The notes beneath the pieces are model-generated. The model worked only from the letters and a program-made list of their open reading frames with translations. It searched no databases and was not told the DNA's origin. A stretch of 21,210 bases of DNA. Source: CALCCV01 sp964388665. Its GTDB lineage: Bacteria > Bdellovibrionota > Bdellovibrionia > Bdellovibrionales > Bdellovibrionaceae. The translations under genes and the position numbers were made by a program. Shown here piece by piece: positions 1 to 7,212 of this stretch. How positions within the stretch are numbered: the stretch's first letter is position 1; each line of letters begins with the position of its first letter. The stretch lies in the NCBI GenBank assembly GCA_964388665.1, contig CAYMBJ010000066.1, positions 1-21,210 of the forward strand, written 5' to 3'.

Positions 1-865
1 GTGAGATTTCTCTAGATTCGCCTTTTGTGAGAATGAGGGATCTCGCCACTGAGTTCTTTTCATCAAAGACGGCCTCAATGATAACCTTTTTTCCTGCCGG
101 CAGGGTCATCGCCTTGATTGGCGATTTGCCCATACGCACTCCATTGATTTCAACTCGGGCAAGTGCCGGAGCCGTCCTTACCGTCAACGTGGCAGTTGCT
201 GGTTGCAAGATTTTGGTGATTTGTCGACTGCCAGAGTTGGTTAGAATAAATGACTCTTGCACGGTTGCAAAATCTGAGTGATCGATTTTTAGTGTGTGAA
301 CGCCTGCTCCTAATGAGCCACGAATCAGAATCGGGGAGAGTCCCCAACGAACGCCATCGATAAAGACCTCGGCACCCGGTGGCGTCGTCTGCACCAATAG
401 TTCTGTGCCAGTGCTGGTCGCCCCAGAGATATTTTCAAATTCTTGAAGATTTTCTGTGCCTGCCGCAAGACGCGCCTTTTCTGCTTCGATGGCATTTTTC
501 GCGTACCGAAAGAGAAGATACACGCGCACAAGGTCTCTGGCTCGAACAACGTGGCTATCGACCTTCTCGAAAGACTCCAGGCGAACCTTGGCAGAGACCT
601 CGTTAGTTCTTTTGTCAGCCACATGAGTCGACAGCGATTCATAGTTGGCGACAGAAATCGAAGTCACAACGCCAAAGTTTTCACGGATGGCGGCATCCAT
701 TGCGTCGCGGGTAGCGTCTTGAAAGGCTTGCGTCTCTAGTTCAGCAATACCGCGCCCCACATAGTAGCGATATTCTGAGTCAGTCACAGGCTCTCGGTTA
801 ATCCAACTGGGGTTGGATTCCGCCAAGGCCTGTGAACAGAAAATCATAAATGCCACCGCGCCCAT
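1..865 (-). CDS. Exported PEGA-domain protein, 3' end cut by window edge
   Basis: Read on the minus strand from ATG 863-865, the frame stays open for 288 codons and leaves the window at base 1, so the C-terminus is missing. AGGA lies 6 bases before the ATG. Residues 1-15 form a hydrophobic stretch ending in ALA, a likely signal peptidase I site, although the n-region has no Lys or Arg; an in-frame TTG at 869-871 is an alternative start. Residues 19-65 carry a Pro-Ser-Trp-Ile then YYVGRG pattern as in LPP20-like proteins. Two PEGA domains follow at about 156-220 and 226-288, each with a P-x-A-x-V-x-(I/V)-(D/N)-G strand and a G-x-S-P-I turn. PEGA domains are small surface beta-domains of exported proteins, often linked to cell wall or S-layer. 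The start is 8 bases past the stop of the preceding lipoprotein gene, so the two are probably co-transcribed. Molecular role unknown. Confidence 0.85.
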   Translation of the reverse strand, partial: MGAVAFMIFCSQALAESNPSWINREPVTDSEYRYYVGRGIAELETQAFQDATRDAMDAAIRENFGVVTSISVANYESLSTHVADKRTNEVSAKVRLESFEKVDSHVVRARDLVRVYLLFRYAKNAIEAEKARLAAGTENLQEFENISGATSTGTELLVQTTPPGAEVFIDGVRWGLSPILIRGSLGAGVHTLKIDHSDFATVQESFILTNSGSRQITKILQPATATLTVRTAPALARVEINGVRMGKSPIKAMTLPAGKKVIIEAVFDEKNSVARSLILTKGESREIS

Positions 866-873
866 GATCAATC

Positions 874-1566
874 CTACTGTTCTGCCTGCATGGATAACGC
901 AGTCGCATCTGCTTCATGGCTTGAAGACTCAATGGCCGTGGGAGCTTTGACCCTTGTCTCTGCTTGCGGACTTACTTTTTGCGGAAGAGAGCTCCGGTCT
1001 TTTTGCAGATTTGCCGGTCGGTCGTTGTCAAAGAATTGAATTGCACGATCTTTGATGACTCGTTTCAAATCTGGATCGGCCTCGACAATCTTATACAAGA
1101 CTTGACGCTTAATTTGGTCATAGTCGGCTTTGCGAATTCCGGCCATGACGTAGCAATCGGATCTCTCAACTCCAGAAGACACATACCTTTCATGGTATTG
1201 CTCAAGAAATTTCATGCCGATAATCTTGCCGCTGTATTCACTGCTTCGCACTTGGCTAAGAATAAGTTCTGTGTTTTCAGAAATACCTTGCTGGGCACTG
1301 TCGATCTGGCCCCTCAAGTCTTCGGCAATTTCCCTCAATAGAGTTTCCTTTGAATCGAGCTTTGCAAGCTGAAAGCAAGCATTGAGCCGTTCATCATTTC
1401 GAATGGTGTATTGAGATTTGAAATAGACCTGATCTCCTTCAGTCCAGGAAATTTTTGTGCTTTCAACCCAATCTGGTTTTTTCACACTTCCATTGTCGAT
1501 CAAAAGCCTTTGGTCAGTTGCACATCCAGTGAGGAACAATGTTCCTATCAATAAATATTTTTTCAT
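874..1566 (-). CDS. Small LPP20-like lipoprotein
   Basis: This 230-aa protein has a short basic n-region (MKKY), a hydrophobic core and the lipobox LTGC, so Cys15 should be lipidated and the protein anchored in the membrane. The start is clear: AAGGAGG lies 5 bases before the ATG. After the anchor comes a KPDWV motif (about 29-33) and an alpha/beta region that resembles the LPP20 lipoprotein fold, though the usual glycine-rich YxVGxG turn is degenerate here. The last 60 residues are Lys, Ser, Pro and Gln rich and probably disordered. It is the middle gene of a three-gene envelope operon, 24 bases after the upstream lipoprotein gene and 8 bases before the PEGA gene. A partner of those two in an envelope complex is an inference; no enzymatic motif is visible. 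Confidence 0.85.
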   Translation of the reverse strand: MKKYLLIGTLFLTGCATDQRLLIDNGSVKKPDWVESTKISWTEGDQVYFKSQYTIRNDERLNACFQLAKLDSKETLLREIAEDLRGQIDSAQQGISENTELILSQVRSSEYSGKIIGMKFLEQYHERYVSSGVERSDCYVMAGIRKADYDQIKRQVLYKIVEADPDLKRVIKDRAIQFFDNDRPANLQKDRSSLPQKVSPQAETRVKAPTAIESSSHEADATALSMQAEQ

Positions 1567-1590
1567 AGTAGCCTCCTTGTTTTAAATACA

Positions 1591-2622
1591 TTAGCCCACG
1601 TTAGCGACAGGTAAGGTCAGTTTCGAATTGAGACAAACGCCGTATCGACGACCCGACAGCCCATAGTTTTCATAAATTTTGTGAATTGGAATTGGCGAGA
1701 CTAGCTCCAGGATTCGACTATCAGAGGTCTTCTCATTTATTGTATCTCCGTAAAATGTTTTGATCTGATCCCAGCCAATAGAAACGACGTATTGGTTCCA
1801 ATAGATTTTCACCTCAGAAACAAAATAAAGTCCCCTTTCGATCACGACGCGATCGGGTGATCTGAAGTTTTGAATGAACTGGCCAACGGTGATACCGCAT
1901 GTGAGACTGGAGATGACCTTCTTGACTTCTAGTCCCTCGTTTTTTTGATAAGAGGAGAGCGTGCCCAATCGAGCAACTGCTTTGTCGGCTTCGTTTTGTA
2001 TGGACTTCAACATTTCTTCTTGCGCGGCCAATTCTTTGATCTTTTGCCTTTGCTCGTCTATTAGCTGCTCTTTGAGTTGCACTTCATTTGCCAGTGCCTT
2101 TGTTTTTTCGATCTGTTCATTGAGCTTAGCTATGCGAACCTTTTCTTTTTCAAGCTTAGAAATGGGCCATTCATATTGCACATAAACTTTGGTTAAACTG
2201 TGGTCAGCGAAAAAGGTTTTTGCAGGAGCTGGCGTGTATCCATCCCAATTGACATTATTGGAAGACAGAGAGAAGTCCTTGTGACTTGTCATCTTGGCGT
2301 CGTTGAGATTTTCCTCGACAGTTACAGCCGACGTTAAGACACCGCCAAAGACGCAGGCTAGGGCATTGTGTCGAGAATCAATGAGGGCATTGGCAATGGC
2401 GTTGACAGCATTATTGCCTTCGCCAAAGCCTACAAAATAATATTTATCTCCGACGATGGCGCAGTTTTCAGTGACCCATGCAGGATGTGCTATTTCAGGT
2501 TTTTGTGAGCTGTCCTGCTCTGACTTCACCAATTTGCTGTGACATCCAGCCAGAAAAAGGAAATGCGCAACCATAAAAAAAAATGTTTTAATTCTTACCG
2601 TCCCAGTCTTTTGCCAATTCAT
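1591..2622 (-). CDS. Lipoprotein with Pro-x-Trp module and coiled coil
   Basis: The protein is 343 aa when started at ATG 2620-2622, where GAGAGG sits about 6 bases upstream. The frame is open to an ATG at 2679, but that start has no Shine-Dalgarno and would put 19 polar residues ahead of the signal sequence. Residues 10-26 form the n- and h-regions, ending in the lipobox LAGC, with Cys27 as the lipidated residue. HPAWV and YYFVGFGEG (about 46-70) repeat the Pro-x-Trp/Val-Gly-x-Gly pattern of the downstream neighbours. About residues 156-220 are a charged Lys/Glu/Gln heptad-type coiled coil, followed by a beta-rich C-terminal domain of about 120 residues. It is the first gene of the envelope operon. 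Likely a periplasmic scaffold or structural lipoprotein; exact function unknown. Confidence 0.85.
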   Translation of the reverse strand: MNWQKTGTVRIKTFFFMVAHFLFLAGCHSKLVKSEQDSSQKPEIAHPAWVTENCAIVGDKYYFVGFGEGNNAVNAIANALIDSRHNALACVFGGVLTSAVTVEENLNDAKMTSHKDFSLSSNNVNWDGYTPAPAKTFFADHSLTKVYVQYEWPISKLEKEKVRIAKLNEQIEKTKALANEVQLKEQLIDEQRQKIKELAAQEEMLKSIQNEADKAVARLGTLSSYQKNEGLEVKKVISSLTCGITVGQFIQNFRSPDRVVIERGLYFVSEVKIYWNQYVVSIGWDQIKTFYGDTINEKTSDSRILELVSPIPIHKIYENYGLSGRRYGVCLNSKLTLPVANVG

Positions 2623-2691
2623 CTGATTCCTCTCACTTATTCTCTTTACTGATCCCATCTTTGGCTTTGACGCCGACATGAGAGGTCAGAT
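2621..2691 (-). promoter_or_regulatory. Long-range hairpin masking a ribosome binding site
   Basis: The plus strand carries ATCTGATTCCTCTCA (2621-2635) and TGAGAGGTCAGAT (2679-2691), which pair over 13 base pairs with one 2-base bulge around a 43-base loop. In a minus-strand transcript starting upstream of 2691, the second arm would contain the Shine-Dalgarno sequence and the first two bases of the ATG of the lipoprotein gene at 2622. This suggests translational control, for instance a thermosensor-like element. It could instead be a protein-binding inverted repeat or chance. Confidence 0.4.
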
Positions 2692-2762
2692 CCGAAATGA
2701 CACGAAGCTTGAGAATGAGACAGACCTTGGGTGTCGCAGTTGGAATCCAGAATTCGAGAAAC

Positions 2763-2777
2763 AAGGAGGAATCCGTG
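2763..2777 (+). promoter_or_regulatory. Ribosome binding site that sets a GTG start
   Basis: AAGGAGG at 2763-2769 is 5 bases before GTG 2775-2777. This favours the GTG over the upstream ATG at 2697 and the ATG at 2787 in the same frame. The stretch 2623-2762 separates divergent genes and must hold promoters in both directions; I see no convincing -35/-10 pair in it. Confidence 0.7.
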
Positions 2778-3725
2778 AACAATAAAATGTCTCCCATTGA
2801 GCATTTGAATCAAAGACTCAAAGATGAGTTTGAGTTGCTATTGAAGACTGCCCACCCAAGGCCACTGAAGAAGCGACAGATTGCCAGCATTCTAAAGGAC
2901 GAGGTGCAGGGGCTTTCCATTCGAGAGCTAGAGTCTAAGGTGCATGATTTCTTTTCGATCGCCTATGAACGGCGGACAGAAAAGCAGGTGGCCAGAACTT
3001 TTCAAATCAAACCTTACCCATGGCTGATGCAGCAGTTCGTGTTGAACTTTGCTTCAGCCGGAGTCAGTGAGACGGCCATGATCAAATCAGCGGGTCGTTT
3101 TCGTTATCTCTTTCGCACGGTGATCGCACCGCCAGAGGAAATCAATTCGATCTCTTTTTTACACACAGTGATTCATCGCATTTCTAATCCGAATTGGAAT
3201 CAGCCAACGACCGGAATCGATCTTTCTGTTTTTGCCAATGTATGGCAGAAGTCCACCTGGGAGAGGTATGGTGAAAAGCATCGTCTATTTTTCTCAGGCC
3301 TTTTTGAAAAGCTCGAGGACACGCCCCAACAAAGCTTTTTGCAGCTCGATCTATTTGCCAGCGGAGAGTCGAATGACCATACTTTTGAGTTAAACCTGAC
3401 TCAGACTGACCTAGATTGGATGAAGGATCTCATTGACGCCATTAACTTAGGCGAACGGCTGCCGGCCTTTCCTTTGCAGCGTGGTCCAGTGAGTGCGACT
3501 TCACAACGAATGGAGAAGCTTGTGAGGGCTGCAAACAAGATCTATCCGAAGCACCACTTGGCCCTTGAAGAAACTCTGCAAAGAGCCTGCTTGGACTGTT
3601 TAAAGAGCTATCACCAAGTTCCAGAAGATGAAAACTTGAACCAGCCAAAGGGCGAGGAATGTGGGGTGCAAGCAAAAGCTCTTAAAGTTGATTTTAGTTT
3701 ACAAGACCTTTCATCCGATAGGTAG
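2775..3725 (+). CDS. Hypothetical protein upstream of WYL regulator
   Basis: A 316-aa protein that I do not recognise. The GTG start is chosen because a full AAGGAGG precedes it by 5 bases; the frame is open further upstream to ATG 2697. There is no signal peptide or membrane segment. The N-terminal 40 residues are helical and basic, with a PLKKRQIASILKDEV stretch that could be a helix-turn-helix-type or protein-interaction segment, but this is not a clear match. The middle contains aromatic-rich helices (YPWLMQQFVLNF) and the C-terminus has two Cys in LDCLKSY. The stop codon lies 3 bases before the ATG of the WYL gene, so the two are almost certainly co-transcribed and probably work together, for example as co-regulator or sensor. 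That role is inference only. Confidence 0.8.
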   Translation: MNNKMSPIEHLNQRLKDEFELLLKTAHPRPLKKRQIASILKDEVQGLSIRELESKVHDFFSIAYERRTEKQVARTFQIKPYPWLMQQFVLNFASAGVSETAMIKSAGRFRYLFRTVIAPPEEINSISFLHTVIHRISNPNWNQPTTGIDLSVFANVWQKSTWERYGEKHRLFFSGLFEKLEDTPQQSFLQLDLFASGESNDHTFELNLTQTDLDWMKDLIDAINLGERLPAFPLQRGPVSATSQRMEKLVRAANKIYPKHHLALEETLQRACLDCLKSYHQVPEDENLNQPKGEECGVQAKALKVDFSLQDLSSDR

Positions 3726-3728
3726 GCC

Positions 3729-4739
3729 ATGGCTCGACACGAAATGACACTTAGAATATTCCGCATTCTCCACTATCTTGAAACCGTGAAGATTGGATTG
3801 AGAGTTTCTGAGATTCACAAACGGCTCGAAGACGACGGATTCACTGTGGATGTTCGCACTGTCCACCGCGATATTGAACTCCTCCAGCAGGCTCATATCC
3901 CTCTGGACACTGAAGGGAAGGGCCCTGAGTCGCGATGGCGCTTGTCTCCCTTTGCAGAAGTTAAGCGAAACATTCAGTTCACTTACCAAGAGATTTTCGC
4001 TCTGTATGTTGCCAGGAGGTCTTTGGATCACCTTCGAGGAACGCCGATCCATTCTGCGTTAGAGAGCTTGTTCGTCAAATTTGAAAAGATATTGGGAAAT
4101 CAGACTGAAATGTTTCAACAACTTCTTGGCAATCTGGAATTTCGGCCACAAATGACTTGGCATTCTAGTGTGGCACCAGTGATTCTCGACACGGTTTATG
4201 GTGCGCTGGAAGAAGGCCATCCTCTCAAGATCGTGTATCGAGCGGAAGCGGGTGAGCAGGCTGGAAGGGCGGTTTCCAGAGATGTAGGCCCGGAGTGTTT
4301 GTATTTTGCGAACGGAAGCGTCTACCTGATTGCCGTCGACCTTCAGAAGAGAGAGCCACGCACCTATGCGCTCTCAAGAATAGTTGAAGCTGAAATGAAC
4401 AACTCTGTGGAATACTCGAAGAAGGGATTATCTCCAGAGGTCATGTATAAGTCTTCTCTCGGAGTTCTAAATATTGGCGAAATTGAAGATGTCGAAATAT
4501 TAATCACCGGCCCAGTCGGGACATTTTTTGCAGAGCGCAGATGGCATGAGTCTCAAGAAACCGTTCGCACCGCCCAGGGGATAATTATGAAGTTTCGCGT
4601 ACGAGTGAACGACGAGCTCGTTCGATTCATTTTAGGAATGGGAAGCTCCGCGACAGTTCAAAAGCCACAGAACTTGATTTCATCGGTTAAAAAAGAGGCG
4701 GAAAAAATTCTTGGATCAAAAAATGCCAAAGCCTCGTAA
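3729..4739 (+). CDS. wHTH-WYL-WCX transcriptional regulator
   Basis: A 336-aa regulator. Residues 7-75 form a winged helix-turn-helix with the recognition-helix pattern VRTVHRDIELL, typical of HTH_11/DeoR-like N-termini of WYL proteins. Residues about 150-222 are the WYL domain: the name-giving triad reads VYL (198-200), and the conserved ligand-pocket arginines appear to be Arg211 and Arg217 in RTYALSRI. Residues about 255-327 are the WCX C-terminal extension. BrxR and CapW, which share this layout, are repressors beside BREX, CBASS and other phage-defence loci, and the WYL domain is thought to bind a nucleic-acid or nucleotide ligand. The gene follows the hypothetical gene by 3 bases and overlaps the next small gene. 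Control of the large operon at 7213-20404 is plausible but not shown by the sequence. Confidence 0.9.
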   Translation: MARHEMTLRIFRILHYLETVKIGLRVSEIHKRLEDDGFTVDVRTVHRDIELLQQAHIPLDTEGKGPESRWRLSPFAEVKRNIQFTYQEIFALYVARRSLDHLRGTPIHSALESLFVKFEKILGNQTEMFQQLLGNLEFRPQMTWHSSVAPVILDTVYGALEEGHPLKIVYRAEAGEQAGRAVSRDVGPECLYFANGSVYLIAVDLQKREPRTYALSRIVEAEMNNSVEYSKKGLSPEVMYKSSLGVLNIGEIEDVEILITGPVGTFFAERRWHESQETVRTAQGIIMKFRVRVNDELVRFILGMGSSATVQKPQNLISSVKKEAEKILGSKNAKAS

Positions 4740-5058
4740 AAGAAAAAAGAATTGCAACAGTGCAATGAAGGTCATTTTCAAAATCACTTACCCCAATGGC
4801 AAGATTTATGTCGGAAAAGATGTCGTTTTTAGCATCAATTACTTCGGCAGTGCGAATCGAGAACTCATTGCGAAGGACTTCTCCTGGGAAGAAATAAAGG
4901 ATTTTACAATCAGAAAGCAAATTATTTGGGCATCTCGGACTGCATCAGACAGCGAGGTGCACGAGATGGAAATGAAACTCATACATGAACTCAAATCGAA
5001 TGATCCGACAATCGGATACAATCAAATTCCAAAATTTCGAAATTCTAAAGCAGCATAA
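4723..5058 (+). CDS. Small GIY-YIG-like nuclease-domain protein
   Basis: A 111-aa protein starting within the last 17 bases of the WYL gene, which implies translational coupling. ATG 4723 has GGA 7 bases upstream; TTG 4711 and ATG 4765 are alternatives. Residues 16-34 read as the first two strands of a GIY-YIG fold with an NGKIYVG signature, followed by NYFGS (39-43), a helix with EMKLI that supplies the usual catalytic Glu (Glu83), and a closing GYN (98-100). The first triad is V-I-F rather than G-I-Y, so the tyrosine used in catalysis is replaced by Phe19 and activity is uncertain. GIY-YIG domains cut DNA in homing, restriction and repair enzymes. The strongly basic N-terminus (KPRKRKK) would favour nucleic-acid binding. 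It could be a stand-alone nuclease of the neighbouring system or a domesticated remnant. Confidence 0.65.
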   Translation: MPKPRKRKKNCNSAMKVIFKITYPNGKIYVGKDVVFSINYFGSANRELIAKDFSWEEIKDFTIRKQIIWASRTASDSEVHEMEMKLIHELKSNDPTIGYNQIPKFRNSKAA

Positions 5059-5070
5059 ATAACATACCAT

Positions 5071-5106
5071 ATTACATCTTCTACATTTGTAATAACTTGT
5101 GTTACA
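5071..5106. promoter_or_regulatory. TTACA/TGTAA operator-like half-site cluster
   Basis: Three half-sites alternate in orientation: ATTACA (5071-5076), TGTAAT (5088-5093) and GTTACA (5101-5106). Neighbouring pairs form inverted repeats with spacers of 11 and 9 bases between their 5-6 bp cores. They lie 39-74 bases before the ATG of a ribbon-helix-helix gene. Such proteins usually bind short repeated half-sites and repress their own operons, so autoregulation is likely, though untested. Confidence 0.5.
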
Positions 5107-5144
5107 TCGTCCGATAGTTCAATCGGAATTGAGGCACAAATTTT

Positions 5145-5354
5145 ATGGCACCATCTACAAACACAAGAACAATTCGATTCAGTGATGAAGACATGAGAGA
5201 CATCGACAAGTTTCTCAGCGAAAACAGAATCTTTGATTTTTCAACGTTAGCTCGCGTGGCAATTCGTGAATTTATTGAGAATCCAGTCATAGAAATCAAA
5301 GGAATTGGCGAACTCGATCCCAAGAAAAAGAAGAGAAGAGAGGTCACCCAATGA
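5145..5354 (+). CDS. Ribbon-helix-helix (CopG-like) regulator
   Basis: A 69-aa protein whose first half fits the ribbon-helix-helix DNA-binding fold. The beta strand TRTIRFS (7-13) is followed by helix A around DEDMRDIDKFLSEN and helix B around FSTLARVAIREFIEN. The C-terminal 20 residues are basic (KKKKRR). The ATG has GAGG 10 bases upstream. Its stop overlaps the next start as ATGA at 5351-5354, so it is coupled to the radical SAM gene. It could be a plain autorepressor of the three-gene cassette or an antitoxin-like repressor, but no toxin family is recognisable downstream. The operator-like repeats upstream support the repressor reading. Confidence 0.8.
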   Translation: MAPSTNTRTIRFSDEDMRDIDKFLSENRIFDFSTLARVAIREFIENPVIEIKGIGELDPKKKKRREVTQ

Positions 5355-6775
5355 ATAATGATTTTTTTCAGGAATTGGAAGCTAATGCAAAGCAGGGATC
5401 AGTCAGTTCAATTCCAACAGAGTTAATGAACAGCTTTTTGAATGAAAAGGAACTGGTACCCGAAATATTTGATGGGCCAATTTCAGGCCCAATGTGGGAA
5501 AAAGTTTCTAAGCTGAAATCTCTATATCGCGATAAGTTTGACTGGTCAGTGTACGATAAGATTTCACAACGCTATGGCGATAACCAGCCTCGCGGAGGAG
5601 TTGTATTTAAAACTACCTTTAAGCTTGTCAATTACCATACAAGTTGTTCGAAGTGCCACTACGCATTTGAAATCGATAGTTATGGACGCGGTTGCATTCA
5701 CAATTGTGCCTACTGCTATGCGAAGGATCAACTCACTACACATGGTTTTTGGAATCGGCCCATGCCCTTTCCAGTGGATCTGGCTGAAGTTAGAAAAATA
5801 ATGCACACAGTTTTTGAAACAGACAAGCCTTCGAAATGGAGAGATGTGTTAAGTCGAAGGGTACCTGTGAGAATCGGATCCATGAGTGACTCTTTCATGT
5901 GGATGGATCTGAAATATAAAGTGACTCAGGAACTAATTCGGATTCTTAATTTCTATAAATATCCGCACATCATTTTTACAAGATCTGATTTGGCCGCCCA
6001 CGATGAATACATCAACCTTTATGATAAGGATCTCGTAAGTATTCAGTTTTCAATTTGCGGTAACAATGAAAATCTCACCCGAGTGATTGAACCTGGGGCG
6101 CCGAGTGTAGAGCGCAGGTTGGCTGCATTGAAAAAACTTAGAGAAGCGGGATTTTGGACGACCGTGCGTATGAATCCGTTCTTTCCGATCTATCCCGACG
6201 GATACTTTACCGATGAAGCGAGCATCTTAGCTCGATTCGGGTCGCGCGAAAATGTTCCGCGATTCAACTTGTTCAATTGGGAAATGTTTGACCAACTTCA
6301 AGAAGCAAAAGTTCCAAGTGTGTTAGCGGGCGTCGTGAGGCTAAGTTCGAAAAATATAAATTCAATGAGTCAGGTTACCGGAATTGATTTTAAATCCTTT
6401 TTTAAACCAGAGATGCTACAGCAGCGAACTGATAAGCATTACTCCGATAAGGAAATTGCCTACTATTACTTCCGCTTGGCAAAGGAAGCGCGAGCCCGCG
6501 GGATTCGCTTTAGTACCTGCTACATTGGGAATGGCGAGAAAGACTACTATCAGTATCAGAGTCTTTGGTCCAATAAGAAAGACTGTTGTGATGCCGTGAC
6601 ACGCGTGAAGGCTTTTCAGACAACCAGCCAATCTGTATCGTGGGAGGAGCGCTTCAAGCATGCTCCTTGTAAAGAAACTGCCGAGAAATCGAGAGTTCAG
6701 GAAAGTGAGATGTCCGGAAAATTCGAGAGATTAAACTCAAAGGACTCAGTCAGAGATTTGGAGCTGCACCCGTGA
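5351..6775 (+). CDS. SPL-type radical SAM enzyme
   Basis: A 474-aa protein carrying the radical SAM cluster motif C-x3-C-x2-C at Cys115, Cys119 and Cys122 within GCIHNCAYCYA. This form is typical of the spore-photoproduct-lyase-like (SplB/Rv2578c) branch. These three cysteines should hold the 4Fe-4S cluster that cleaves S-adenosylmethionine. The barrel continues with RIGSMSD (174-180), IIFTRSDL (207-214), the EPGAPSVERRL strand (247-257) and VRMNPFFP (272-279). Extra cysteines at 99/102 and 390/412/413 could bind metal or a second cluster. The start has AGAGG 7 bases upstream; the gene overlaps the RHH gene (ATGA) and the ASCH gene (GTGA). The substrate is unknown. SPL itself repairs thymine photoproducts in DNA, and the ASCH partner also points towards nucleic acid or nucleosides, but that is inference. 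Confidence 0.85.
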   Translation: MNNDFFQELEANAKQGSVSSIPTELMNSFLNEKELVPEIFDGPISGPMWEKVSKLKSLYRDKFDWSVYDKISQRYGDNQPRGGVVFKTTFKLVNYHTSCSKCHYAFEIDSYGRGCIHNCAYCYAKDQLTTHGFWNRPMPFPVDLAEVRKIMHTVFETDKPSKWRDVLSRRVPVRIGSMSDSFMWMDLKYKVTQELIRILNFYKYPHIIFTRSDLAAHDEYINLYDKDLVSIQFSICGNNENLTRVIEPGAPSVERRLAALKKLREAGFWTTVRMNPFFPIYPDGYFTDEASILARFGSRENVPRFNLFNWEMFDQLQEAKVPSVLAGVVRLSSKNINSMSQVTGIDFKSFFKPEMLQQRTDKHYSDKEIAYYYFRLAKEARARGIRFSTCYIGNGEKDYYQYQSLWSNKKDCCDAVTRVKAFQTTSQSVSWEERFKHAPCKETAEKSRVQESEMSGKFERLNSKDSVRDLELHP

Positions 6776-7188
6776 ATGCGAAGTCAAAGAAACTTCCCGG
6801 TTTGCATGTTCAGTGGCCATGGAGCCAGCTTTTGTTGTCTGGGAAAAAAACGATTGAAACACGCTCTTACAAATTGCCGAAGAAGTATGAGGGTGTTGAA
6901 CTTGCACTCATAGAAACTCCAGGGCCCAAAGGAAAGCGTCTTGGGGGGATAGTTCAGGCCAGAATCATCGGTACCATCACCTTTTCAGGTTGTTTTCAGT
7001 ATGAGTCTAAGCGGGCATGGCAAGGAGATCGCAGGAGTCATTGCGTAGATCTATCGGACCCTCAGTACGCTTGGGGAAGTTCTGCGGAGAGATGGGCGTG
7101 GCAAGTCGAAAGTTTGAAGAAGCTCAAAACGCCAAAGCCAGCGCCCAAAAAGCGTGGCATCGTGTTTGCGCTCAATTGCGAGATCTAG
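6772..7188 (+). CDS. ASCH-domain protein
   Basis: A 138-aa protein that starts at GTG 6772, overlaps the radical SAM stop by 4 bases (GTGA), and has GGAG 8 bases upstream. The ASCH signature is clear: LHVQWPWSQLLLSGKKTIETR (about 9-29) holds the G-K-K-T-x-E-x-R core, followed by the barrel strand VELALIETPG and the GGIVQARIIGTI strand. ASCH proteins share the PUA-like beta-barrel and bind RNA or modified nucleosides; E. coli YqfB, a member, hydrolyses N4-acetylcytidine. A comparable nucleobase-binding or hydrolase role beside a radical SAM enzyme would fit a base-modification or repair module, which is inference. The gene ends 24 bases before the end of the convergent large helicase gene, and I see no T-tailed hairpin between them. 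Confidence 0.85.
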   Translation: MNAKSKKLPGLHVQWPWSQLLLSGKKTIETRSYKLPKKYEGVELALIETPGPKGKRLGGIVQARIIGTITFSGCFQYESKRAWQGDRRSHCVDLSDPQYAWGSSAERWAWQVESLKKLKTPKPAPKKRGIVFALNCEI

Positions 7189-7212
7189 CTTCTACAATTT
7201 ATTTCGTCGATA

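Noticed and set aside
325..642. Minus-strand open frame of 105 codons and plus-strand frames at 27-281 and 443-739
   Set aside because: They lie inside the PEGA protein gene, whose own frame is open from 865 to base 1 with a recognisable domain structure.
5351..6775. Prokaryotic viperin
   Set aside because: The cysteine motif sits in an SPL-like context (GCIHNCAYCYA) and the EPGAP strand fits the SplB-type family, not viperins.
5145..7188. Toxin-antitoxin module with the RHH protein as antitoxin
   Set aside because: The gene coupled to it is a 474-aa radical SAM enzyme, not a recognisable toxin.
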